64,000 nucleotides of DNA from Gammaproteobacteria bacterium (GCA_016193395.1 JACPSH010000025.1:62001-126000); one strand, 5' to 3'; shown: positions 43,792 to 56,246, counted from the stretch's first letter. Notes: generated by a model not told the origin, from the letters alone. Program-made: numbers and translations.

Positions 43792-44376
43792 TCAATCGGT
43801 GTATTCGAACAGTTTGACTACCCTCTGAACCCCGCCCGTCTGCCGAGCGATTTCCCCGGCCCGCTCGCCTTCCGCGCGCGACACTACGCCCATCAGGTAA
43901 ACGACGCCGTTTTCGGTCACGACCTTGACGTGCACACCCTGGACGCTGGAGTCGGCGAGCAGCTTGGTCTTGACCTTCGAGGTGATCACCGTATCGCTGC
44001 TCCTGGACATCATTGCGCTGGGCGCCGCCACGGTGATCTCGTTGTGCACGTGGCTGACCTTGGTCAGATTGCGCACGATGTCGATGGCGCGGTTGCGCAG
44101 CGCCTCGGTGGGCGTTTCGCCCGTGACCAGCACGACTGTATTGAAGCTCGTGACGTTCAGGTGCGCCTGCGCGTTGAGGTCCTTGTCGGCTGACAGCGCC
44201 GAAACCGCTTTCAGCTCGATCGCCTGATCCTCGACCATCGTGCCGGTGGTGCGCCGGTCGACGACCGCGGAAGTTCCGGCGGCAATGCCGGTGACGGCCA
44301 CCGCCGCACAACCGCCCAGCTGGAACGCCGCAGTGACCAGAAGCCAGATACTGATTATTCGTCGAGACATTGCCAT
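43792..44376 (-). CDS. BON-domain lipoprotein (DolP/OsmY-like)
   Basis: Lipobox LGGCAAV; two BON domains. Confidence 0.88.
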   Translation of the reverse strand: MAMSRRIISIWLLVTAAFQLGGCAAVAVTGIAAGTSAVVDRRTTGTMVEDQAIELKAVSALSADKDLNAQAHLNVTSFNTVVLVTGETPTEALRNRAIDIVRNLTKVSHVHNEITVAAPSAMMSRSSDTVITSKVKTKLLADSSVQGVHVKVVTENGVVYLMGVVSRAEGERAGEIARQTGGVQRVVKLFEYTD

Positions 44377-45419
<1,043 letters not shown>

Positions 45420-47287
45420 GTCAGCTTCCTCTGGATGACGCCGTCCGCGCCGAGGGAAAGGTCGCCGGTGAGTCCGCGCATACCCCCGCCGCCCTGTGCC
45501 GCGAGCCGGCCGAGTCGCGGGATGAGCAGGAAAGCATCTGCCCCGAGCGCATAGAGTCGCTGCGCCGCGGAGGTATCCGCCGACCAGTTGCGGACGACGG
45601 CCTGCTCAAGCGTGGACGCCGCGGAGTCGGCCTCCAGCACCCAGGGCATATCAGGGAACCTGACGTCATTCATGTCGCTGTCGAACTGCGGGTTGGGATT
45701 ACCGGTGTAGACGTGCGAGGAGGCGTATACCGCGATCCGGTCGGCGCCGAAGAAGCGCAGTTGCGGAACGATCTGTCGTGCCGTAACCGGCACGGCGGCC
45801 ATGAAGATCACGTCCGCATCCTGCCGCAGCCTGCCTCCGCCATGCAGAGGCCTGCCTATCCTCTGGCGCAGTTGCGCGGTTCGGGCGTCGCTGCTGTCGA
45901 CGTTGAGCAGTTCGCGGGTATCGGCCGAAAAATCGTTGTTGCCGGTCGGGTATTCCACCTGCTCCAGAATCGTGCCGCCCAGCGCGCGCCACCGTTCCTG
46001 GAACGCCGCGGAAAGCCGCCGGCCCCACTCGTTGCCCGCGGCAATCACCAGCGCCCTGCTGTGCCCGTCCTCGAATGCGCGCTGGGCCGCGAGTTGGGCC
46101 TCGTCTTCGGCGGCGAGTCCAAACTGGAACAGCCCGGGCAGGAGGGGAGGATTGCCACCGTCCAGGCGATCCGCCTGGCGCGTCTCAAGGCGGTTCAACG
46201 TCAACGTCGCCACGGTCTGCAAATCGGATTGCAGCAGGCTGGCCACCGCCGGTCTCTCGAGCGGTCCCACCACGAAGTCCGCGCCTGCTTCCACCGCTTT
46301 CCGGTACTGATCCAGAATGTTGAGCGAGTTGGCATCGTAAATCGCGACCGCCGGCCGGAATTCCTGCTGCAAATACCATGCGGCGAGAAAGCCGTCGCGT
46401 ATGGCCTGCGCCGCGTCGCTGAACTGGCCGCTCAGCGGCAACAGCAGGGCAAGCTGTTTCGGCACGGCATGGAAGCGCTCGGCGTCGGTGAGCATACGCC
46501 CCGTGATGTAGGGAAAGGCGGGGTGCGATGGATGGGCCTCGCCCCAGGATGCCAGCGCGCTGCGGAGGTCCTCCGGCTTGCCGGCCAGGCCCCGGTTCAT
46601 TTCCATCAGCTCGATCCAGCCCTGCATTTCGGGTTCGTTGGCATCGCCGAATTTACGCGCGGCATCGGGACCGACCGCGTTCAGACCCGACCAGAGCGAG
46701 TCGAGGTTCGATTCGGCGGCATCCGGCGTGGCCGGCAAGCGGCTGAGCGCGAGGCGTTCCGTAATAGCGCTGCGGACGTCCGCATTCTGTTCGAAAGCCT
46801 GCGCGCGGATTGCGTGGCGCAGGATGCGCAGCCAGTCCGGCGCGTCGCGCTCGATTTCGGCGGTGAACGAGAGGGCCTCGGCGGGACGACGCTGCAGCAA
46901 TAACAGCCTGGCTTGCAACAGCTCCCGGTAGTTGGAGTCGGTGCGGGTTCGGGTATGGATCCCGTCCAGCAGGCTTGTGGCGATTTCGGTATCGCCCGCA
47001 TCGAGATACGACTGTACTGCGCGCAGTTGAAAATGCGACAGGCGGCCCGGGTGTGTCTCTGCCAGTTGCAGATATTCTTCAGCCGCCGCGCGGTAATCCT
47101 TCGCCGCGATCAATTGCTCCGCGTGCTGCTCGGCGGCGCCCTGGACCGCGGGCCGGATCGCGCCCGGTCCGCATCCCGCGCCGAGCGTTGCGGTGATCAG
47201 TACAATGACGGCCTTTCGCACTGGAGTTCCACGTCAGGAAACGGCAACCTGCGAGACTTGGGTCAGCCTATCCAAGCGGAGTCGGAA

Positions 47288-48145
47288 GTGTCAATTCGCC
47301 CTGGAACGCTGTTTGTGGTCGCCACGCCGATCGGCAATCTCGACGATCTCGGCACGCGCGCGCGCACGATACTGTCCGGCGTTGCGCTCATTGCCGCAGA
47401 GGATACGCGGCACAGCCGCAAACTGCTCGATCATTATGGGATTTCCGTCCCGCTCTTTGCCTACCACGAGTTCAACGAAGCGGAGGCCGCGCCGCAATTG
47501 ATGAAACGGCTGCAGGAAGGGCAGGACATTGCATTGATCTCGGATGCGGGCACGCCGTTGATCAGCGATCCCGGTTACCGGCTCGTCAACCTGGCGATGA
47601 CTGCAGGGGTGCAGGTGGTGCCGGTTCCGGGCCCCTCGGCGCCGATTTGCGCCTTGTCGGCCTGCGGCCTGCCCGTCCACCGTTTTGCCTTCGAAGGTTA
47701 CGCGCCGGAGAAGGCGGAGGCGAGGCGCAAATACCTCGCGGGCCTGGAGACAGAATCCCGGACCCTCGTCTTCCTGGAAGCGCCGCACCGCATCGAAAAA
47801 CTGCTTCTGGATTGCGTCGCGGTGTTCGGGGCGGAGAGACCGGCTACGCTGACGCGCGAATTGACCAAGAAGTTTGAAACGATCAGACGCGACACCTTGG
47901 GCGGGCTGCAACAATGGCTGGCCGGCGCGCCGGAACAGCGCCAAGGCGAATTCGTGGTCCTCATCCAGGGCAAGCCGCCCCTTCCTGAACCGGCCGATGC
48001 CGAGAGCGAGCGCATACTGCGCGTGCTCATGCAATACCTTTCGGTGAAGGATGCCGCGGCGGCGGCGGCCGAACTCACCGGCGGGAGGCGCAACGCGCTG
48101 TACGACCTCGCGGTGCGACTCCAACCGGAAACAAAGCCGGACTAG
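47288..48145 (+). CDS. rsmI: 16S rRNA (cytidine(1402)-2'-O)-methyltransferase (GTG start likely)
   Basis: GTLFVVATPIGNLDDLGTRARTIL, AAEDTRHSRKLLDHYGI, ISDAGTPLISDPGYRLV. Confidence 0.94.
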   Translation: MSIRPGTLFVVATPIGNLDDLGTRARTILSGVALIAAEDTRHSRKLLDHYGISVPLFAYHEFNEAEAAPQLMKRLQEGQDIALISDAGTPLISDPGYRLVNLAMTAGVQVVPVPGPSAPICALSACGLPVHRFAFEGYAPEKAEARRKYLAGLETESRTLVFLEAPHRIEKLLLDCVAVFGAERPATLTRELTKKFETIRRDTLGGLQQWLAGAPEQRQGEFVVLIQGKPPLPEPADAESERILRVLMQYLSVKDAAAAAAELTGGRRNALYDLAVRLQPETKPD

Positions 48146-48196
48146 CGCCCCGGAGACAGACGCGGTCCCGCCCATCTCCGCCGTGCAGCGAATTTC

Positions 48197-48224
48197 CGCT
48201 TGTTACTTTCCACTTTTTACCTTC
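48197..48224. repeat. Single heptamer-repeat arm upstream of rnpB
   Basis: Reverse complement GAAGGTA AAAAGTG GAAAGTA ACAAGCG; same family as 35020-35138. Confidence 0.75.
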
Positions 48225-48235
48225 AACTGATCGCC

Positions 48236-48589
48236 GGGAGTCGGCCGGACAATCGCCCCTTCGCCGGGGAGGAAAGTCCGGGCTCCGCAGGGCAGGGTGC
48301 CAGGTAACGCCTGGGCGGCGCGAGCCGACGGAAAGTGCCACAGAAAATACACCGCCCAAGGGGACGGGATCCTTCCCGTCTTCCCGGCAAGGGTGAAATG
48401 GTGCGGTAAGAGCGCACCGCGCTCCTGGCAACAGGGGTGGCAGGGCAAACCCCACCCGGAGCAAGGCCAAATAGGGGAACCATGGTGTGGCCCGCACCGT
48501 TCCCGGGTAGGCCGCTAGAGGTGTGCGGCGACGCGCACCCCAGATGAATGATTGTCCTCGACAGAACCCGGCTTACAGGCCGACTCCCT
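48236..48589 (+). ncRNA. rnpB: RNase P RNA, bacterial type A
   Basis: GGAGGAAAGTCCGGGCTCCGCAGGGCAGGGTGCCAGGTAACGCCTGGG..., AGAGCGCACCGC, AGATGAATGATTGTCC...GACAGAACCCGGCTTACAGGCCGACTCCC. Confidence 0.97.
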
Positions 48590-48776
48590 TCCTTTCTTCA
48601 ATCTTGCCCCGGCCCCCCGATCTATCCTGCGGTGTCGCTTTAAGTAATCACTTCAACCCTGTGAAATTAATAGACTAAAAAATCCACCATCTCCCGTCCA
48701 AACGCCAAAACCAGGCTGTCTTACATAAGTCTCTGTTAATTAAGGCAGATTCAGCAAAAAAAACCGCAAGTTTTCC

Positions 48777-48806
48777 TTGACACCTCCGATCTCCAGTTCC
48801 TATAGT
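48777..48806 (+). promoter_or_regulatory. Candidate sigma70 promoter for mraZ/dcw operon
   Basis: TTGACA (48777-48782), 18 bp, TATAGT (48801-48806). Confidence 0.7.
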
Positions 48807-48815
48807 TCACTGCTG

Positions 48816-48840
48816 TGGGGAAATGTGGGGGAATGTGGTT
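48816..48840 (+). promoter_or_regulatory. MraZ operator: direct repeats at 10-nt spacing
   Basis: TGGGG-AAATG-TGGGG-GAATG-TGGTT, matches the TGGGN-N5 repeat architecture known for MraZ. Confidence 0.8.
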
Positions 48841-48866
48841 TTCCTTCTTAAAACAGGGGCTTTCGA

Positions 48867-49325
48867 TTGTTCCGCGGTTTCAGCACAGTCAGCATCGACA
48901 ACAAGGGGCGGGTGGCCATCCCGAGCCGCTTCCGGGAACGCCTGCGCGGCCTGGCCGACGGCCGCCTGGTGCAGACACTCAGCCCACTCGACCGCGCGCT
49001 CTGGCTCTACCCGCTGCCTGAGTGGGAGAGCATCGAGACGAAACTGGCGGCGCTGTCCGACTTTGATCGACAAAGCCGCCGCGCGAAACAGATGATGCGC
49101 GGGTACGCGACGGATGCGGAACTGGACACGCAGGGACGCATCCTCATTCCCCAGGTCCTGCGCGAGTACGCATCGCTGAACCGTCAGGCGGTCGTGCTCG
49201 GGCAGGGTAACAAATTCGAGATCTGGGACCTGCGAGCGTGGCAGGAACAGCGCGATGCGTGGCTGGAGCAGGTGGGCAGGGAGGCCGGTGAGCCGTCGGA
49301 AATGCTCAAGTCCCTGTCGCTCTGA
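48867..49325 (+). CDS. mraZ: Transcriptional regulator MraZ (TTG start)
   Basis: FRGFSTVSIDNKGRVAIPSRFRERL; AGGGG Shine-Dalgarno upstream of TTG. Confidence 0.95.
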   Translation: MFRGFSTVSIDNKGRVAIPSRFRERLRGLADGRLVQTLSPLDRALWLYPLPEWESIETKLAALSDFDRQSRRAKQMMRGYATDAELDTQGRILIPQVLREYASLNRQAVVLGQGNKFEIWDLRAWQEQRDAWLEQVGREAGEPSEMLKSLSL

Positions 49326-49360
49326 TGCGCCGATGATCGCGCGTCCGGCCCACTGCAGAT

Positions 49361-50287
49361 TTGAATGAATCCGGACACAGACCGGTATTGCTCGACGCGG
49401 TACTGCGCGGGCTTGCGATGCAGCCCGCGGGTACCTATGTGGATTGCACCTACGGCCGCGGCGGCCACGCCTCGGCCATTCTCGAACGCCTCGGCGATCG
49501 CGGCAGGCTGGTGGTGTTCGACCGTGATCCCGAAGCCATCGGCGCCGCGCGGAAGCGATTTGACGGCGATGCGCGGGTCGGTTGCGTCCATGGCCCGTTC
49601 AGCCGCATCGCCGCGGAAGTCCGCGGACTCGGACTGGGATCGGTGCACGGGATCCTGTTCGATCTTGGTGTTTCGTCTCCCCAACTCGACGACGGCGAAC
49701 GCGGTTTCAGCTTTCAGCACGACGGCCGACTCGACATGAGGTTCGACCCGGGAAGCGGCATTGCGGCCGCGGACTGGCTCAAGCGGGCGCCGGAGCGCGA
49801 GATTTCGGATGTCCTGAAACGCTTCGGCGAGGAACGCCACGCGCGGCGGATCGCGCGCGCGATTGTGCGGACGCGCAGCGAAGCGCCGCTGACCCGGACC
49901 CGGCAGCTCAGCGAACTGATTGTCTCGGCCGTGCCGACGCGCGAGCGGCACAAGCATCCGGCGACACGCACGTTTCAGGCCATCCGCATCCATATCAACG
50001 CCGAACTCGAGGAACTCGAATCGGCATTGCCGGAAGCAATGGACATTCTTGCGCCGGGTGGCCGCCTTGCAGTCATCAGTTTCCACTCCCTCGAGGATCG
50101 CATCGTCAAACGCTTCATGCGCAACGAGGCGCGCGGCGGTGATTATCCCAGGGGGCTGCCGGGGGCCGGACCGTTGCATCCGCCGCGCCTGAAAATCGTT
50201 TCCAAAGCGACGCGGCCGGACGAGGACGAAATCATCTCAAACCCGCGGGCGCGCAGCGCGGTGCTGCGCGTCGCCGAGAGGATCTAG
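49361..50287 (+). CDS. rsmH: 16S rRNA (cytosine(1402)-N4)-methyltransferase
   Basis: HRPVLLDAVLRGLAMQPAGTYVDCTYGRGGHASAIL. Confidence 0.97.
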   Translation: MNESGHRPVLLDAVLRGLAMQPAGTYVDCTYGRGGHASAILERLGDRGRLVVFDRDPEAIGAARKRFDGDARVGCVHGPFSRIAAEVRGLGLGSVHGILFDLGVSSPQLDDGERGFSFQHDGRLDMRFDPGSGIAAADWLKRAPEREISDVLKRFGEERHARRIARAIVRTRSEAPLTRTRQLSELIVSAVPTRERHKHPATRTFQAIRIHINAELEELESALPEAMDILAPGGRLAVISFHSLEDRIVKRFMRNEARGGDYPRGLPGAGPLHPPRLKIVSKATRPDEDEIISNPRARSAVLRVAERI

Positions 50288-50289
50288 GC

Positions 50290-50553
50290 GTGCGAATTCC
50301 GCTCGGCGCGTTCCTGGCCTGCGCGGTGTTCGCGTCCGCGATCGGCTGCGTGGTGGCGCAGCACCAGTCGCGCAAGCTGTTTGTCGAGATTCAGGACCTG
50401 GAAATGATGCGCGACGATCTGAATGAGGAATGGGGGCGGTTGCAGCTGGAACAAAGCACCTGGGGCACCAATGACCGGATCGAGGCGCTGGCGCGCACCC
50501 GGATCGGCATGCGCGAGCCCGCGCCGGAGTCCCTCATCCTTCTGGAGCAGTGA
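50290..50553 (+). CDS. ftsL: Cell division protein FtsL
   Basis: Short single-TM protein with coiled coil between rsmH and ftsI. Confidence 0.9.
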   Translation: MRIPLGAFLACAVFASAIGCVVAQHQSRKLFVEIQDLEMMRDDLNEEWGRLQLEQSTWGTNDRIEALARTRIGMREPAPESLILLEQ

Positions 50554-52271
50554 TGGAAAAAGGGCAGACAAAATCCCACGCGGGCCGCCGCGGGTTCCTG
50601 ACCGGCACGTTTGTCATCGCGAGCGCGCTGCTGCTATGGCGCGCCGCCGACCTGCAGATTTTCAGCGCGCCATTGCTTCGCCAGCACGGGGACGCGCGCT
50701 CGGTGCGGGATGTAGCCATCGCCGCGCATCGCGGCATGATCGTGGACCGGAACGGGGAACCTCTCGCCATCAGCACGCCGGTCAGTTCCGTCTGGGTCAC
50801 GCCGAAGGAGGTGCCGTGGCGGGACGCGCGGCTGGCGCAGCTGGCGCGTGTCCTGGAGATTGAACCGGCCGCGCTGCGCGGGGCGCAGGAAATGCGACTG
50901 CAGCGCGAATTTGTCTATGTCAAGCGTCAGGTCACGCCAGACCAGGCAGAGATGGTTTCAGCGCTGCGTATTCCCGGCGTCCACCTCGAGCGCGAATACA
51001 AGCGTTACTACCCGGCCGGTGAAATAGCTGCGCACGTCATTGGCTTCACCAACGTTGATGATTCAGGGCAGGAAGGCATGGAACTCGCCTTCGATCACTG
51101 GCTTCGCGGCGAGCCAGGCGTGAAGCGTGTGCTGAAAGACCGCATCGGCCGCACCGTGCAGGACATCGAAAGCATCCGGCCGCCGGCGCCCGGCAAGCTG
51201 CTCGAGCTGAGCATCGACCGGCGGCTGCAGTATCTCGCCTACCGGGAACTGAAGTTGGCGGTGGCCGCCAACGGCGCACGGGGCGGGTCGATGGTCATGC
51301 TGGATCCGGCGACCGGCGAAGTGCTCGCCATGGCCGCGCAACCCTCGTTCAACCCGAACAACCGGAGCGGTTTCAAGAATGAGTTCTACCGTAACCGGCC
51401 GGCGACAGACCTGTTCGAGCCGGGCTCCACGCTCAAGCCATTCACGATCGCGGCGGCGCTCCAGTCCGGCCGGTTCACGCCGGCGACGATCATCGAAACC
51501 GGACCGGGCGTCATGGCGGTCAGCAACCATTTCATACGCGACATCCGCGATTTCGGGACTATCGATGTCGCAAACGTGATCCGCAAGTCGAGCAACGTCG
51601 GGGCGAGCAGGATCGCGCTGTCACTCGGACCGGAGCCGCTCTGGCAAATGTTCAGGGCCGTCGGATTCGGCCGCGGCACGGGTAGCGGATTCCCCGGCGA
51701 GGCCACGGGCCAGGTGCAGGGGTTCAAGCACTGGTCGGAGCTGGAACTGGCCACGGCCGCTTTTGGCTACGGCATTTCCGTCACGGCACTGCAACTCGCC
51801 CAGGCCTACGCAGTGATCGCCAACGAAGGCGTGTTGCGGCCGGTCTCGCTGCAGAAACAGTCCGGGCGCGTTCCCGGGCAGCCGGTGATGCCGGCGGCAG
51901 TCGCCGCGCAGGTCCGCGCCATGCTGGAGACGGTGGTCGAGCCGGACGGCACGGGGCATCGGGCCGCGGTCCGGGGATACCGCGTGGCGGGCAAGACCGG
52001 CACGGTTCACAAGGCGGTCGCCGGCGGCTATGCGGAAAACCGGTACCTGTCGCTGTTCGCGGGGTTTGCGCCCGCCAGCGCCCCGCGTCTCGTTCTCGTG
52101 GTCATGATCGACGAACCGCAGATGGGTGAGTATTACGGCGGCCTGGTGGCGGCTCCGGTCTTTGCCAGGATCATGCACAGCGCTTTGCGCATTTTCGCCG
52201 TTCCTCCGGACGATCTGCCCGCGCTGGAGGGCAGGGTCGTCGTTGCGGGACAGGACGCTTCTACCTTATAG
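50553..52271 (+). CDS. ftsI: Peptidoglycan D,D-transpeptidase FtsI (PBP3)
   Basis: EPGSTLKPF (SxxK), SSN, KTGT motifs. Confidence 0.97.
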   Translation: MEKGQTKSHAGRRGFLTGTFVIASALLLWRAADLQIFSAPLLRQHGDARSVRDVAIAAHRGMIVDRNGEPLAISTPVSSVWVTPKEVPWRDARLAQLARVLEIEPAALRGAQEMRLQREFVYVKRQVTPDQAEMVSALRIPGVHLEREYKRYYPAGEIAAHVIGFTNVDDSGQEGMELAFDHWLRGEPGVKRVLKDRIGRTVQDIESIRPPAPGKLLELSIDRRLQYLAYRELKLAVAANGARGGSMVMLDPATGEVLAMAAQPSFNPNNRSGFKNEFYRNRPATDLFEPGSTLKPFTIAAALQSGRFTPATIIETGPGVMAVSNHFIRDIRDFGTIDVANVIRKSSNVGASRIALSLGPEPLWQMFRAVGFGRGTGSGFPGEATGQVQGFKHWSELELATAAFGYGISVTALQLAQAYAVIANEGVLRPVSLQKQSGRVPGQPVMPAAVAAQVRAMLETVVEPDGTGHRAAVRGYRVAGKTGTVHKAVAGGYAENRYLSLFAGFAPASAPRLVLVVMIDEPQMGEYYGGLVAAPVFARIMHSALRIFAVPPDDLPALEGRVVVAGQDASTL

Positions 52272-52281
52272 CCCGATAGCC

Positions 52282-53799
52282 ATGATGGCGCCCCAACTCA
52301 AGTCATCGGACATTTCACTGGGCACGCTTCTCTGTGGATATGCGGCGGTGCGCGCGCAGGATGAGCGGCAGATTTCCGGTGTCTGCATGGACAGCCGGCG
52401 CGTGCGTTCAGGAGACCTGTTCCTGGCGTGCACCGGGACGCGCACCAGTGGTGTTCGCTACATCGATGAAGCGTTGAAGCGTGGGGCCGCGGCGGTCGCG
52501 ATTGAAGCGGACGGTGCTGTCGCGCGCCTGCAGGACGGCGTGCCGGTCATTCCAATCGCGGATCTGCGCGCGCGCGCGGGCATTATTGTTTCGCGCTTCT
52601 TCGGTGATCCGAGCGCTTTCCTGAACGTGATCGGAATCACCGGGACCAACGGCAAGTCCTCGGTCGCGCATTACATCGCCGGGTCCCTTCACCGGCTGAA
52701 GCCCGGTTCCGCGGGGATGATCGGCACGCTCGGCTACGGCCCGTTCGGGCAATTGGCCCCGGCGGCCCTGACTACGCCGGATCCAGTCACGCTGCAGGGT
52801 GAGTTCGCGTACCTGCGCAATCTGGGCGTGCAGACCGTCGTCATGGAGGTTTCATCGCATGCGCTCCAGCAGGGGCGCATCGCGGGCGTGGCGTTCCAGA
52901 CGGCCGTGTTCACCAACCTGAGCCGGGATCACCTGGACTTCCACAGGGACATGCAGGATTACAGCCTGGCGAAGCGCCGGTTATTCGAGCAGGCGGGCCT
53001 GCGTCAGGCCGTGCTCAACCTGGATGATGCATTCGGTCTCGAACTGTACCGCCAGTTCGCCGATCGGCTCGAGACCGCCGGTTTCACGGTCGCGGAGGAG
53101 CCGGAAGCGCGGCCGCAGGCCGGCAGGATCGTCACGGCCTGGATCGAAGAGGCCACCCTCGGTTTACAGCGCCTGCGGATCCGGAGCCCCTGGGGCGAGG
53201 GGCCACTTCGATGCGCGCTGACCGGCCGTTTCAATGCTTCCAATGTTCTTGCGGCCCTGACCGTCCTGTGCCTGCGGGGCGTGTCCTTCGAACAGGCCGT
53301 CACCGTGCTGCAACTGGCCGTCCCGGTCGCCGGGCGCATGGAGTGTTTCACGGCCCCGGGCCGGCCCACCGTCGTGGTCGATTACGCGCACACTCCGGAT
53401 GCCCTGGCTCAGGCGCTGGAGGCGCTGCGCCCGCATTGCCGCGGCACCCTGATTTGCGTATTTGGCTGCGGTGGCGACCGGGATCGCGGGAAGCGGGCGG
53501 AGATGGGCGCCGCCGCGGAGGCGAATGCCGATCGACTGGTGATTACCAGCGACAACCCGCGCAGCGAGCCGCCGCTTCAGATCATCGAAGAAATTTCCAC
53601 CGGTCTGACGCGCGGCGTTCCGGTGCGCGTCGAGCCCGACCGGATCGCGGCGGTCACGGCCGCGATCCGGGAGGCGCGGCCCGTTGACGTCGTGCTCGTA
53701 GCCGGGAAGGGTCACGAGACCTATCAGGAGATCGCCGGCCGACGCATTTCCTACAGCGATCGCCTGCTGGTTCAGGACCTGTTGCGGGAGCGGGCGTGA
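52282..53799 (+). CDS. murE: UDP-MurNAc-tripeptide synthetase
   Basis: GITGTNGKSSVAHYIA; DNPRSEPP (DNPR motif for meso-DAP); track start 52126 lies inside ftsI. Confidence 0.96.
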   Translation: MMAPQLKSSDISLGTLLCGYAAVRAQDERQISGVCMDSRRVRSGDLFLACTGTRTSGVRYIDEALKRGAAAVAIEADGAVARLQDGVPVIPIADLRARAGIIVSRFFGDPSAFLNVIGITGTNGKSSVAHYIAGSLHRLKPGSAGMIGTLGYGPFGQLAPAALTTPDPVTLQGEFAYLRNLGVQTVVMEVSSHALQQGRIAGVAFQTAVFTNLSRDHLDFHRDMQDYSLAKRRLFEQAGLRQAVLNLDDAFGLELYRQFADRLETAGFTVAEEPEARPQAGRIVTAWIEEATLGLQRLRIRSPWGEGPLRCALTGRFNASNVLAALTVLCLRGVSFEQAVTVLQLAVPVAGRMECFTAPGRPTVVVDYAHTPDALAQALEALRPHCRGTLICVFGCGGDRDRGKRAEMGAAAEANADRLVITSDNPRSEPPLQIIEEISTGLTRGVPVRVEPDRIAAVTAAIREARPVDVVLVAGKGHETYQEIAGRRISYSDRLLVQDLLRERA

Positions 53800-55151
53800 T
53801 TCACATGCGACTCGCGGAGGCCGCCCAACCTCTCAATGCCAGGCTTGTCGGCCAGGACCGGGAGTTCCGCGGTTGCAGCACGGACAGCCGCAGGCTCAAT
53901 CCGGGCGAGATGTTCATCGCGCTACGGGGTGAGCGCTTCAATGGCCATGACTTCGTGCTGCAGGCGGAAAGGAACGGCGCCGGCGCCGCGCTGGTCGAAT
54001 TCGCGCCCCCGTCCGTGACCCTGCCCCTGCTGCAGGTCGCCGACACGCGCAAGGCAATCGGGATGTTAGCCGCGCACTGGCGTGCCCGCTTCGACATTCC
54101 CGTGGTCGCGATCACGGGCAGCAACGGCAAGACCACCGTCAAGGAACTGGTGTCGTCAATATTGTCCCGTCACGCACCGGTCTGCTCCACGCAGGGCAAC
54201 CTCAACAACGATATTGGCGTGCCCATCACCCTGTTCGCACTGGGCGAGGAACACCGATTCGGGATCGTGGAGATGGGCGCGAATCACAAGGGGGAGATCG
54301 CCTACCTGACGCGCCTGTCCCGGCCGACCATCGCCGTCATTACGCAATGTGCTCCCGCCCACCTCGAAGGTTTCGGTTCCATCGAAGGCGTGGCGCGCGC
54401 CAAGGCCGAGATCTATGAAGGATTGCCGCCCGGTGGCGCCGCCGTCATCAATGCGGATGATCGCTATGCCGGGTTGTGGCGGGAGCTCTGCTCCGGGCTG
54501 CGGCAACTCACCTTCGGGCTGAAGCACACGGCGGACGTGACGGCCCGGGACCTGCGCCCGGGCGCCGGGCCGGAACAGGGCAGATTCACCCTCATCACGC
54601 CGCGCGGCGCCATCGACGTCGGCCTCTCCCTGCAGGGACGCCATAACATAATGAATGCGCTCGCGGCCTCCGCCTGCGCTGAAGCGATCGGGATTCCGCT
54701 GGGGCAGATCTGTTCCGGCCTGGAGGCCGTGCGTCCGGTGAAGGGACGTCTGCAGCTGAAGCCGGGATTGAACCGGAGCCGCATCCTCGACGATACCTAT
54801 AATGCCAACCCGGCATCCCTGCTGGCGGCGCTCGACGTGCTGCGTGTATACCCCGGGCGGCGCTGGCTGGTGCTCGGCGACATGGGTGAACTGGGCGAGG
54901 CGGCGGCCGGCATGCATCGCGACGCCGGTGAAGCCGCGCGCGAACGGGACGTCGAGCAGCTCTTTGCCTTCGGCGACCTGAGCCGGATCACCGCGGAGGG
55001 ATTCGGTTCCGGTGCCCGCCATTTCGAGTCCATTCAGGAACTCGTTCGTGCCGTACAGGCGGAACTGGCGCCGGATGTCACGGTGCTGGTCAAGGGATCG
55101 CGCGCGATGGCGATGGAACGCGTCGTCGACGCGTTGTGCGCGGGGGGCTGA
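53796..55151 (+). CDS. murF: UDP-MurNAc-tripeptide-D-alanyl-D-alanine ligase
   Basis: [34 protein letters not shown]. Confidence 0.96.
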   Translation: MIHMRLAEAAQPLNARLVGQDREFRGCSTDSRRLNPGEMFIALRGERFNGHDFVLQAERNGAGAALVEFAPPSVTLPLLQVADTRKAIGMLAAHWRARFDIPVVAITGSNGKTTVKELVSSILSRHAPVCSTQGNLNNDIGVPITLFALGEEHRFGIVEMGANHKGEIAYLTRLSRPTIAVITQCAPAHLEGFGSIEGVARAKAEIYEGLPPGGAAVINADDRYAGLWRELCSGLRQLTFGLKHTADVTARDLRPGAGPEQGRFTLITPRGAIDVGLSLQGRHNIMNALAASACAEAIGIPLGQICSGLEAVRPVKGRLQLKPGLNRSRILDDTYNANPASLLAALDVLRVYPGRRWLVLGDMGELGEAAAGMHRDAGEAARERDVEQLFAFGDLSRITAEGFGSGARHFESIQELVRAVQAELAPDVTVLVKGSRAMAMERVVDALCAGG

Positions 55152-55153
55152 CG

Positions 55154-56236
55154 ATGCTGGCCTGGCTCGCTGAATACCTGGCGCAGTACTACAGCGGTTT
55201 CAATGTCTTTCAGTACATCACTGTCCGCACCATCATGGGTGCGCTCACCGCGCTGCTGGTCGCGCTGCTGGTCGGCCCGATGCTGATCCGCTATCTCAGC
55301 AGTTACCAGATTGGCCAGACCGTGCGCAGCGACGGGCCGGAATCGCACTTGAGCAAGAGCGGCACGCCGACCATGGGAGGTCTGCTGATCTTGGTGTGCA
55401 TCGCATTCAGCACCCTGTGCTGGTCGGATCTGGCAAACCGGTTTATCTGGACCGTGTTTCTGGCGACCCTGGCGTTCGGTGCGATTGGCTGGGTTGACGA
55501 TTACCGCAAGGTGGTCAACCGCGATCCAAAAGGGCTGGCGCCGCGCTGGAAATACCTCTGGCAGTCCGTGGCCGGCGGGGCGGCGGCGCTGTTTCTTTTC
55601 TTGAGCGCCGAATCCGCGGCGGAGACACAGCTCATCGTGCCGTTTTTCAAGAACGTCCATCTGGAACTCGGCTGGGGCTACGTCGTGCTGGCCTACTTCG
55701 TCATCGTGGGATCGAGCAACGCAGTGAACCTGACCGATGGGCTCGACGGCCTGGCCATTCTGCCCACGGTGATGGTGGCCGGCGCGTTGGCGATCTTCGC
55801 CTATGCCGCGGGCCACGCACGCTTTGCGGATTATCTGGGCATACCGTACATACCGGGCGTCGGGGAACTGAGCATTTTCTGCGGCGCCATCGTCGGCGCC
55901 GGCCTGGGATTTCTGTGGTTCAACACCTATCCCGCCCAAGTGTTCATGGGTGACATCGGGGCGCTGGCGCTGGGCGCTGCGCTCGGCGTCATCGCCGTCA
56001 TCGTGCGCCAGGAACTCGTGCTGTTCATCATGGGCGGCGTGTTCGTGATGGAGACCGTGTCGGTCATCCTTCAGGTCGCGTCATTCAGGCTGACGGGCCG
56101 GCGCATTTTCGCCATGGCCCCGCTGCACCACCATTTCGAGCTGAAAGGCTGGCCGGAACCACGCGTCATCGTGCGCTTCTGGATCATCACGTTCGTCCTG
56201 GTCCTGGTCGGACTTGCCAGCCTGAAGATACGGTGA
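55154..56236 (+). CDS. mraY: Phospho-MurNAc-pentapeptide transferase
   Basis: [36 protein letters not shown]. Confidence 0.97.
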   Translation: MLAWLAEYLAQYYSGFNVFQYITVRTIMGALTALLVALLVGPMLIRYLSSYQIGQTVRSDGPESHLSKSGTPTMGGLLILVCIAFSTLCWSDLANRFIWTVFLATLAFGAIGWVDDYRKVVNRDPKGLAPRWKYLWQSVAGGAAALFLFLSAESAAETQLIVPFFKNVHLELGWGYVVLAYFVIVGSSNAVNLTDGLDGLAILPTVMVAGALAIFAYAAGHARFADYLGIPYIPGVGELSIFCGAIVGAGLGFLWFNTYPAQVFMGDIGALALGAALGVIAVIVRQELVLFIMGGVFVMETVSVILQVASFRLTGRRIFAMAPLHHHFELKGWPEPRVIVRFWIITFVLVLVGLASLKIR

Positions 56237-56246
56237 ACGGAAGAGC

